From Bacteroidales bacterium (GTDB lineage Bacteria; Bacteroidota; Bacteroidia; Bacteroidales; UBA932), in the NCBI GenBank assembly GCA_023230265.1, contig JALNXR010000022.1, forward strand, positions 1 to 14,741: a stretch of DNA of 14,741 nucleotides, given 5' to 3'. Positions 8,201 to 13,290 of the stretch are shown in pieces. The notes beneath the pieces were generated by a model. That model did no database searches and was not told the origin of the DNA. It was given only the letters and a program-made list of their open reading frames with translations. Positions within the stretch are counted from its first letter, which is position 1. Each line of letters starts with the position of its first letter. A program made the translations under genes and the position numbers.

Positions 8201-8764
8201 TTGGGAATTGGATCATTTGAATATGAACTTGATGAAGGAATGCCCAAATTGGATATAATAGGTAATGCCAATCCGGATTTCTTTGGAGGATATAACAATA
8301 CATTTTCATACAAGAATTTTGCATTGACGACTTTATTTACATTCTCTTACGGGAATGACCTAATGTATCAAAAAGATGTTAATGACATGAGTATGAGTTC
8401 ACTGGCAAATCGCGGAGTGAGTGTACTGGACGGTTATAGTGAAACCAACACTTCATCCAAAAGGCCTATAAGTACATACGGTACTACAAATTTCCTTACG
8501 AATGCAAATATTTATGATGCTTCATACCTCAAGTTGAAATCTCTCTCTGTTAGCTACTCCTTTACTCCAAAAGTACTGAACAAACTTAAACTATCTGGAT
8601 TATTAGTTTATATCAATGGTACAAACCTATTTACAATCACAAAATATCCCGGACCTGATCCTGAAGTTAGTGACGATCCCTCAAGTATTATCGGTGGGGG
8701 ACGCGATATAAGTGCTTACCCAACAACCCGTACATATACTATGGGATTACGCTTGAGTTTTTAG
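5231..8764 (+). CDS. SusC/RagA TonB-dependent transporter with STN signalling domain, first cassette
   Basis: Outer-membrane transporter that, with its SusD lid, imports oligomeric nutrients using TonB energy. The ATG at 5231 is preferred over the in-frame ATG at 5192 because it begins a clean signal peptide (MKLKLTTNPAKFWG, hydrophobic core 13-27, cleavage near NAQ at 28-30); length is then 1177 residues. Domains: STN at about 31-103 (INLDVKNKPFKEVLKTISDQ), carboxypeptidase-regulatory-like at about 129-200 (ITGVITDETKQPLTAVTV), TonB box DIIVVGYG (207-214), plug to about 370 with DPLYIIDGVP (280-289), SIDILKDASATAIYGSKAAN (340-359) and GVVIITTKKG, then the 22-strand barrel ending in TYTMGLRLSF with terminal phenylalanine. 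The STN domain ties it to the FecR/ECF pair just upstream. susD follows after 22 bp. The substrate cannot be told. A stretch near residues 977-1011 reads unusually but is in frame. Confidence 0.96.
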   Translation: MKLKLTTNPAKFWGVLVLIFILFVGTMNAQQINLDVKNKPFKEVLKTISDQTEYKFVYSDALKEINSSVTALFKNASVKEVFDSLFTKRGISYKITEKQVLLTPVNLVPSDKKNASGGSMEKPFEKKTITGVITDETKQPLTAVTVRNFNSKSYSVSNDKGEYSIVASKGDRLNFSIIGMVSKEVIITGETTVYNIELVQDNIALKDIIVVGYGSSARKDFTGSVSSVKADEIRTLPSLSIDDALSGRASGVAVVKADGSPGGAVRMRIRGASSLVGATDPLYIIDGVPTEVMNNYISSVELVNPTEAANYGEDFNSSISGSFARGLNNLSGLNTNDIESIDILKDASATAIYGSKAANGVVIITTKKGKRDSKPVLNFNYYYGVSNPIKEKVLNAQQYKNALIKAAQTAIVNIDANYASLSDPTAKMYFNIFTNSKRTNANKLLNTPDFFGDSDTDWLDLVLRQSATHNADISLSGGGQSSRYYTSLSYTNQDGTLIGTDFQRLSGKVSLDNDITKKVRMSTNINFGYTKNNITNGLYSQALYAPPVFSPFNEDMTYSSLGDLSSDYMGFQNPLAVANSTNEAKTYMLKGSLGIEVDILQDLRFKSTASIDFSSYNQLNYVPSYVDIGGFYGREDSQGGTGSQAHSTIANTFFENTLTYDKIFNSDHRLNMLLGTSWEDKQSSFFSATGAGYPDDDFLNNLSSAAQATSVKGSNPASRSTLLSFYLRINYVLKEKYLFTFTGRSDASSKFGPKNRVGYFPSGAIAWRLSEENFLKDVSWIDEIKLRASMGKTGTQRIGDHMWRTLYNVGSYADKSALIPAQLGNNEIKWESTVQKDLGLDFTLFNQRIGGTIGYYHKITDGALLNMTPAPSSGFNTVVYNLATIRNEGLEMDLRADFIHTRNFTWTGSLNIARNISKVMNIAGDAFSDPNDRENLNLGTSIVKEGEPLGLLYGRIIKGIITNEEQLNNYKSQFTEVLPSVHYWILMFPSLGIGSFEYELDEGMPKLDIIGNANPDFFGGYNNTFSYKNFALTTLFTFSYGNDLMYQKDVNDMSMSSLANRGVSVLDGYSETNTSSKRPISTYGTTNFLTNANIYDASYLKLKSLSVSYSFTPKVLNKLKLSGLLVYINGTNLFTITKYPGPDPEVSDDPSSIIGGGRDISAYPTTRTYTMGLRLSF

Positions 8765-8786
8765 GTTAAATAGATCATTATTTAAA

Positions 8787-10244
8787 ATGAAAGAGATGAA
8801 AAAGATTATCATATTATTATGTCTGTTTACTGCGATTATTGTTAATACGAGCTGTGAAGATCAACTAAATGCATTACCTACACAGTCGAAAGTTGATGAC
8901 AACCTGATTGTTGATCAGAAAAGTGCAGAAGTTGCACTAAACGGAGTGTACTATACCTATGCAATGTGCGGGAACGACTATTATGATGTTCCCAGCACCA
9001 TGTGTTTTTTAGAGTATGAACTGTATCCTGCTATGTTGTCAGGGCTGGTAGGGTACTATCAGGGAGGCACACTGCAGTCCCATACTGTGACAGCAGAAGA
9101 CTACTATACCTCAAATCTCTGGTCGGGATACTACAAAACACTTGCAGCGGCCAATGGCCTGATAGACCAGATAAGAAACAAACCCGATGAATGGTTCTCA
9201 GGGAGCAGAAAAGCTGAGATAACCGGGGAAGCATCCTTTATCAGGGCTCTCACCCATTATAACCTCATGCGCCATTTCGCACATTATTTTGACATTGATA
9301 GCCCGTATGGGGTACTGCTAAGAACAGAGGCGTTGAAAACCAGCAATATATCCAAATCAAGGAGTAGCGTTAAAGAATCTTACGACACCATTCTTGAAGA
9401 TATTGAGACAGCAATAGAGAACTGTCCCACTACCAGCAACAACTTCTATGTGAATAAGTGGGTGGCAAAAGGTCTTAAAGTAAGAGTACTTATGATGAGA
9501 GGAGCAACAGGTGATTATGCAGAGGCAGCATCTATTGCCCAGGACATCATTCAATATGGGCCATATACACTTGAAAACAGCTTGAAAACACTTTTCAGAG
9601 AGAAAGGGCTGGTAAGTTCTGAGGTAATGTTTGCCATTAAGCCTAAGCCAGACCAAAATTACAAATGGTCAACCTATTATTATAGTAACAGGGTCGAATA
9701 TCTTGCTACAACTACCTTAAAGAATCTCCTTGAAAATGACCCGAGGGTAGAGTGGATGATAGGAACGGATGGTGGAGATGGAAGTACATTGGAGGATGTG
9801 ATGGGATCCGACAGGGTTGGTATTACAAAATACGGGCAATTAGGAAGTTCAAATGCAAACTGGGAGATTAATTACCAGATGAGACTCAGTGAGATATATC
9901 TATTGAGAGCAGAAGCACTTGTCAGATCAGGGGGGAACAAGACCGAGGCGAAAAACCTGCTTAAGACGATCATGGGGAAGGCGGGAATTACAGATTTTTC
10001 AGCTGTGGATGCCGCTGTAACAGATGAGGCAATTCTTACTCAGATATTTTTTGAAATGGAGAAAAACCTTGTATGCGAGTGTGGGCAGGAGTTGGATATA
10101 CAGCTCAGAATGCCTGTTGCTGCAGTCCAAACTGTAAATCCGGCAATTGGGGCAAAAAACTATATGATTCTACCTATACCTGCCGATGAGTTCAGAAAAA
10201 ATCCAGCTATTGGAGAACAAAATCCAGGATACACAAAGGAATAA
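8787..10244 (+). CDS. SusD/RagB-family nutrient-binding surface lipoprotein
   Basis: Substrate-binding lid that pairs with the SusC transporter at the cell surface. The 485-residue protein starts MKEMKKIIILLCLF and has a signal peptide ending at Cys23 (NTSC). The residues just after the cysteine are acidic (CED), in keeping with the surface-export signal described for Bacteroidetes lipoproteins. The N-terminal SusD-like domain covers about 24-230, with SAEVALNGVYYTYAMCG (47-62) and GEASFIRALTHYNLMRHFAH (147-166), a TPR-like helix typical of the family. The C-terminal SusD domain contains QMRLSEIYLLRAEALVRSGG (364-383) and ends ILPIPADEFRKNPAIGEQNP (461-480), the classic family ending. It is cotranscribed with susC (22-bp gap) and closed by the hairpin at 10266-10310. 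No enzyme gene follows, so this locus is a minimal SusCD pair and the ligand is unknown. An ATG four codons in is an alternative start. Confidence 0.96.
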   Translation: MKEMKKIIILLCLFTAIIVNTSCEDQLNALPTQSKVDDNLIVDQKSAEVALNGVYYTYAMCGNDYYDVPSTMCFLEYELYPAMLSGLVGYYQGGTLQSHTVTAEDYYTSNLWSGYYKTLAAANGLIDQIRNKPDEWFSGSRKAEITGEASFIRALTHYNLMRHFAHYFDIDSPYGVLLRTEALKTSNISKSRSSVKESYDTILEDIETAIENCPTTSNNFYVNKWVAKGLKVRVLMMRGATGDYAEAASIAQDIIQYGPYTLENSLKTLFREKGLVSSEVMFAIKPKPDQNYKWSTYYYSNRVEYLATTTLKNLLENDPRVEWMIGTDGGDGSTLEDVMGSDRVGITKYGQLGSSNANWEINYQMRLSEIYLLRAEALVRSGGNKTEAKNLLKTIMGKAGITDFSAVDAAVTDEAILTQIFFEMEKNLVCECGQELDIQLRMPVAAVQTVNPAIGAKNYMILPIPADEFRKNPAIGEQNPGYTKE

Positions 10245-10265
10245 CTAAGTAAAATAATCTCTAGC

Positions 10266-10310
10266 TAAGGCAGGATTGCGAGATTTATGAAACCTCAAAA
10301 TCCTGCCTTA
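10266..10310. terminator. Bidirectional intrinsic terminator between susD and higA
   Basis: TAAGGCAGGATT (10266-10277) and AATCCTGCCTTA (10299-10310) form a perfect 12-bp stem with a 21-nt loop. It sits 21 bp past the susD stop and 17 bp past the convergent higA stop. On the plus strand ACTTTTGAT follows; on the minus strand the tail is poorer in T. It probably serves mainly the susD side and isolates the two convergent units. Confidence 0.75.
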
Positions 10311-10327
10311 ACTTTTGATAATTAAAC

Positions 10328-10693
10328 TTACAATCCCAAGAGAACATGTGGATCAATCGCCAGTTTTCTGCTCATTTCTCTGGCAACCTTTAATGTGGGT
10401 TCGCTGGTTCCGTTGATGTATTCGCTTATTCTGGAAGGGCTTACATCTAATAACTTAGCCAGTGTTTTCTGGTTCAGACCCATCTCTGCCATCCTTAGAC
10501 GCAGGATTTCCGGGAGTGTGGGAGAAGAGACAGGTATATATTTTTCCTCGTAATCTGCCAAAAGGTTTGACAACAACTCCAGTTCAACATACTCCTTTGA
10601 GTATTCAGAAGTGTTGTTATCAACTACGGACAGAAGCTCTTCCACTCGTTCCGATGTCTTTTCGTATTGATCTCTGTTTTTAATACCTGCCAT
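10328..10693 (-). CDS. higA: HigA-type antitoxin, XRE helix-turn-helix
   Basis: Antitoxin and autorepressor of the type II HigBA module. The start chosen is the ATG at 10693 (MAGIKNRDQYEKTSERVEEL, 121 residues), which lies 10 nt past the higB stop and gives a family-like N-terminus. An in-frame ATG at 10732, inside higB, would give 134 residues. Residues 1-50 form an acidic helical arm (YVELELLSNLLADYEEKY), and about 62-117 form the XRE domain: EILRLRMAEMGLNQKTLAKL then LDVSPSRISEYINGTSEPTL. HigA proteins of this class neutralise HigB directly and bind a palindrome in their promoter; a strong candidate is at 11028-11070. The gene converges on susD and shares its terminator. Confidence 0.9.
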   Translation of the reverse strand: MAGIKNRDQYEKTSERVEELLSVVDNNTSEYSKEYVELELLSNLLADYEEKYIPVSSPTLPEILRLRMAEMGLNQKTLAKLLDVSPSRISEYINGTSEPTLKVAREMSRKLAIDPHVLLGL

Positions 10694-10703
10694 ATTACAG
10701 TCA

Positions 10704-10997
10704 TTATATTTTATCAGCATCTGTCTTTTCATAGTCGTTATGAGTCCCGATAAATCGGATATATACAGTTTTCATCCTGAATAAAACTATGGCAATTAAA
10801 CGGAAACTGTTTCCTTTTATATTGAAAACAAACCTGTTATTACCAACAACATCTGACCGGTTAAATATTTTTCTTATATCTGCAAAGCAATTCCAGTCTG
10901 TCTTCTGAGTTTTCTTATACCACTCCCGGAGCGCTACATTAGCATCATTGTGTATTTCTGTGAACTCCCTGATTTTCCGGAATGTAATTATCCTCAT
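10704..10997 (-). CDS. higB: HigB-type toxin (RelE-like mRNA interferase)
   Basis: Predicted toxin of a type II toxin-antitoxin pair; HigB proteins cleave mRNA at the ribosome. The frame is open from 11120, but the ATG at 10997 gives the family-sized 97-residue protein MRIITFRKIREFTEIHNDAN; the extra 41 residues upstream would cover the promoter and palindrome and look non-coding. Family signatures are ALREWYKKTQKTDWNCFADI (22-41), a VGNNRFVFNIKGNSFRLIAI core (51-70), and the C-terminal RFIGTHNDYEKTDADKI with His86 and Tyr89 (HxxY), as in the HigB_toxin family. Toxin-first order with higA immediately behind is typical of higBA. The likely start of transcription is near 11010, leaving a very short leader. 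Confidence 0.9.
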   Translation of the reverse strand: MRIITFRKIREFTEIHNDANVALREWYKKTQKTDWNCFADIRKIFNRSDVVGNNRFVFNIKGNSFRLIAIVLFRMKTVYIRFIGTHNDYEKTDADKI

Positions 10998-11015
10998 GGC
11001 AAGATGCTTATTGTA

Positions 11016-11045
11016 CAAATATACAACAAAATTCCATATAACAAA
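11016..11045 (-). promoter_or_regulatory. Predicted promoter of higBA
   Basis: On the minus strand TTTG (11045 down to 11042), an 18-bp spacer and TATATTTG (11023 down to 11016) fit the Bacteroidota consensus, the -7 box exactly. The -33 box lies inside the palindrome at 11028-11070, as expected for a self-repressed toxin-antitoxin operon. Confidence 0.6.
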
Positions 11046-11070
11046 ATTAAATTTTGTTATATGGAATTTT
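11028..11070. promoter_or_regulatory. Perfect 21-bp-arm palindrome, candidate HigA operator
   Basis: Arms 11028-11048 (AAAATTCCATATAACAAAATT) are an exact inverted copy of 11050-11070 around a single central base. It begins 31 bp upstream of the higB ATG and covers the spacer and -33 box of the predicted higBA promoter. HigA-class antitoxins autorepress by binding such dyads; assigning it to HigA is inference from position. Confidence 0.7.
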
Positions 11071-11098
11071 AACAAGGAATCTTGCCAGAAAAAGTTGC

Positions 11099-11189
11099 AC
11101 CTTGCCACAGTTTTCGGCAAGTAACAAAGTATGTGATGCTTTATACATTCATCAATATATCAATAATATGCCGAAAACTGTGGCAAGGT
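11099..11189. repeat. Inverted repeat, 21-bp arms, 49-bp spacer
   Basis: Arm 11099-11119 (starting ACCTTGCCACAG) is an exact inverted copy of 11169-11189 (ending CTGTGGCAAGGT), separated by an AT-rich 49-bp spacer without an obvious gene. It lies between the higBA operator and the second sigma gene. I see no target-site duplication beside it, so a small transposable-element origin is not supported. It could be a protein-binding dyad or an RNA stem in the sigma-gene leader. Confidence 0.75.
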
Positions 11190-11227
11190 CCCCCAAATTT
11201 TGTACTTTTATGTCCAAATAACCTGAT

Positions 11228-11824
11228 ATGACCGAATCCGCACGGCAGGGGAGCGATCCTCAATTGTGGGCACATTTCAAAAAAGGAGATAGGGAGGCCT
11301 TTTCCCGGATCTACGAATTGTATGTGGATGTTCTTTTTGCCTATGGTGCCAAAATCTCTGCCGACAGGGATATGGTCAAAGACTCTGTACACGAGGTCTT
11401 TCTTCAGCTGTACAAACAACGCAACAACCTTTCGGACATTTCGAACTTAAAATTCTATCTTTTCAAATCCCTCAAGAATATTCTGCTTAGGAGGATTAAC
11501 AGGGAAAGAAGATTTTCTGAACTTTTCGGGCTCCGGATGAGCTCTCCTGAGTTCCATATAGAGTATTCGGTTGAAGAGAACATTATTCTGGATGAGCAGG
11601 AGAAGAGGGTGAAAGAGTATGTATTGCATCTGCTGGAAAATCTAAACAGCCGGCAGCGGGAAATCCTCTATCTGCGCTTTAATCAGGGCTTTAGTTATGA
11701 TCAGATATCAAAGATCACAGGCATTGATGGAAACTCGGCCAAAAAACAGGTTTACAGGATTATGCAAAAATTAAGGGAGATTGCAGGCAAAGATTCATTG
11801 TCCCTTCTCCTGCTGTTTTTATAA
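11228..11824 (+). CDS. ECF-type RNA polymerase sigma factor (FecI-like), second cassette
   Basis: A 198-residue extracytoplasmic-function sigma factor of the Bacteroidota family. The N-terminus reads PQLWAHFKKGDREAFSRIYE (11-30), which is classic for the group. Region 2 extends to about residue 92, with DSVHEVFLQLYKQRNNL (52-68) and FYLFKSLKNILLRR (76-89). Region 4 spans about 133-185: LNSRQREILYLRFNQGFSYD (139-158), then the helix-turn-helix QISKITGIDGNSAKKQVYRI. The ATG at 11228 gives a normal-length protein. It is followed after 155 bp by its FecR partner and then by an STN-bearing SusC. Unlike the first sigma gene, it has no convincing housekeeping promoter in the 157 bp upstream (best is TACTTTTA at 11203-11210 without a good -33), so it may be driven differently. 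The C-terminus ends in a leucine-rich tail, LSLLLLFL. Confidence 0.95.
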   Translation: MTESARQGSDPQLWAHFKKGDREAFSRIYELYVDVLFAYGAKISADRDMVKDSVHEVFLQLYKQRNNLSDISNLKFYLFKSLKNILLRRINRERRFSELFGLRMSSPEFHIEYSVEENIILDEQEKRVKEYVLHLLENLNSRQREILYLRFNQGFSYDQISKITGIDGNSAKKQVYRIMQKLREIAGKDSLSLLLLFL

Positions 11825-11979
11825 TACCAGTGCTACTTGTCCGGAGTACTGAGAAATTTTCCCAAATTTTTGTCCATTTTTTACATTTATTGTCCACCTT
11901 TTCTGTATTTGTGTCTCTTATTAATAAACACTCCTTGTGGAAGTAAATAATTACTGTGCCATAGTTAATAATTACTGCT
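11825..11979. other. Intergenic region between sigma and anti-sigma genes of the second cassette
   Basis: This 155-bp AT-rich gap has no gene. It contains CCCAAATTTTTGTCC (11861-11875) and a second TTGTCC (11890-11895) followed by GTGTC (11911-11915). The first resembles CCCAAATTTTGTAC just upstream of the sigma gene (11192-11205). The gap is far longer than the 43 bp in the first cassette, so it may hold a promoter for the anti-sigma gene, possibly ECF-dependent. This is a weak inference. Confidence 0.3.
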
Positions 11980-13188
11980 ATGAACCGTTTTATAAAATAC
12001 CTCAATGACGAAAATTTTATCCGTCAGATCTGCAACAATGATCATGAGGATCAGCATAAAAACAATCCTGAGAAACAACATTTTGCCACCATGCTTAAAA
12101 AAATACTGACAGAACTGAATATTAAAGAGGCCCGTTTATCTGCGGCAGAGAAAGAGGAGATATTAAGCCGTTTATTGCATGACATTGATAGTTCCGGCAG
12201 TACAAACAAACGGATTTCCGGACAGAGCTTCAGAGCCTCGCATAGCTTCTTAACCTCAATAACAAAATATGCAGCGGCAGTTCTGATCCTGATTTCAGCA
12301 GGGGCCCTTGGATATATGCTTTGTCATCAGGAGAAGGATCAGTATACAAAATATTTCAGTCAGGAGAAACCGATCGAAACTTCCAACTCCACTCAATTAA
12401 TTCTGGCTGACGGACGGGTAATTGACATTGACAGTAAAAATACAAATATTCAGTACAATCAGGGTAAGATCATCATCAACCGGAACGATACTCTTGCAAT
12501 GGCAGAAGGAGGAAAAGAGGTCACCGACTGCCCTTCTGCAAGTGCCCTGAATCATGTGATAATACCTTATGGACGAACTGCCCGGTTGGAACTTCCGGAC
12601 GGAAGTATCGTACATCTTAATGCAGGCACCAGTTTCAGTTATCCTCCTGTCTTCTGCAAATCCTCAAGGGATGTTCTGTTAAAGGGAGAGGCCTTTTTTG
12701 AAGTAATACGGGACGAAAAGAAACCATTCATGGTAAATGCAAACGATCAGGCTACAATAAAAGTACTGGGAACCCATTTTAATGTAAGTGCTTATGAGGA
12801 TGAAAACTCTGTCAAAACAACCCTGGTTGAGGGTAGTGTAAAAGTATTGTCAATAATTTCAGGGAAATCAATGCAAATATCTCCAGGACAGCAGGTCGGA
12901 GCGGATAAAGAGGGAAATCTTAATCTGGAAAAAGTAAATACAGAGCAATTCACATCCTGGATAAACGGGGTGTTCCTTTTCGACAAAGAGAGCTTCAGTA
13001 GTATACTTAAACGGGTTGAACGCTACTATAATATCCGTTTTGCACTTGACGACGAGTCAAAAGGAGATATAAGGATAAGCGGAAAATTGAATCTGAAAGC
13101 AGAGATGGAAGAGATAATTGAAATTTTACAAACGACCTCTTCTACCTCTATAAATAATATAAAAGGAGGATATTATGTAGTAAAATAG
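11980..13188 (+). CDS. FecR-type anti-sigma factor, second cassette
   Basis: Inner-membrane anti-sigma regulator of 402 residues paired with the upstream ECF sigma factor. The cytoplasmic part (1-96) is longer and more polar than in the first cassette. It is followed by one membrane helix at about 97-115 (KYAAAVLILISAGALGYMLC). A pre-FecR segment (about 137-185, QLILADGRVIDIDSKN) is present here but absent from the first cassette's shorter protein. The FecR domain covers about 195-290 with LELPDGSIVHLNAGTSFSYP (203-222), GEAFFEV (236-242) and VLGTHFNVSAY (262-272). DUF4974 lies at about 328-400 (NGVFLFDKESFSSILKRVER). The gene ends 101 bp before the next SusC, whose STN domain is the likely signal donor. 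The ATG at 11980 is the only good start. Confidence 0.95.
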   Translation: MNRFIKYLNDENFIRQICNNDHEDQHKNNPEKQHFATMLKKILTELNIKEARLSAAEKEEILSRLLHDIDSSGSTNKRISGQSFRASHSFLTSITKYAAAVLILISAGALGYMLCHQEKDQYTKYFSQEKPIETSNSTQLILADGRVIDIDSKNTNIQYNQGKIIINRNDTLAMAEGGKEVTDCPSASALNHVIIPYGRTARLELPDGSIVHLNAGTSFSYPPVFCKSSRDVLLKGEAFFEVIRDEKKPFMVNANDQATIKVLGTHFNVSAYEDENSVKTTLVEGSVKVLSIISGKSMQISPGQQVGADKEGNLNLEKVNTEQFTSWINGVFLFDKESFSSILKRVERYYNIRFALDDESKGDIRISGKLNLKAEMEEIIEILQTTSSTSINNIKGGYYVVK

Positions 13189-13200
13189 AGATAGAAAACA

Positions 13201-13253
13201 AACCGGGAAATGCAGGAACATTCCCCGGTTCTTACCCGGCGTACGCGGCCGGG
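13201..13253. other. Two GC-rich hairpins in the second susC leader
   Basis: In an otherwise AT-rich leader, AACCGGG plus AA (13201-13209) pairs with TTcCCCGGTT (13221-13230, one bulged C). Next to it CCCGGC (13235-13240) pairs with GCCGGG (13248-13253) around a 7-nt loop. Read on the minus strand the first hairpin is followed by TGTTTTCT, terminator-like. On the plus strand only an A-rich tract follows, so they do not end sense transcription. They may act as a leader control element or as the end of an antisense RNA. Confidence 0.5.
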
Positions 13254-13282
13254 GGCAAAAGAAAAAATTCATTCACCTAATT

Positions 13283-13290
13283 CAAAAATA
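13283..13290 (-). promoter_or_regulatory. Candidate antisense -7 box at the second susC start
   Basis: Minus-strand TATTTTTG (13290 down to 13283) matches TAnnTTTG. The nearest upstream TTTG (13309 down to 13306) is at a 15-bp spacing, shorter than the usual 18-20, so the promoter is doubtful. It would give an RNA of roughly 90 nt ending at the hairpin near 13201. Confidence 0.25.

Noticed and set aside
8159..8263. Possible pair of compensating frameshifts in the first SusC (stretch around SVHYWILMFPSLGIGSFEYE reads unlike many SusC proteins).
   Set aside because: The frame is uninterrupted, both other forward frames contain stops here, and the sequence on each side (EVLPS and IIGNANPDFFGG) is family-like in the same frame. 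It is probably subfamily variation.
10462..10683. Plus-strand 73-codon frame opposite higA.
   Set aside because: It lies entirely inside the antisense of a well-supported antitoxin gene and has no recognisable features.
10998..11120. N-terminal extension of the higB frame by 41 codons.
   Set aside because: It would translate through the palindrome and promoter; the ATG at 10997 gives the family-sized toxin.
11099..11189. Miniature transposable element (MITE) interpretation of the 21-bp inverted repeat.
   Set aside because: There is no flanking target duplication, no transposase nearby and just one copy in the window. It is kept only as a repeat of unknown role.
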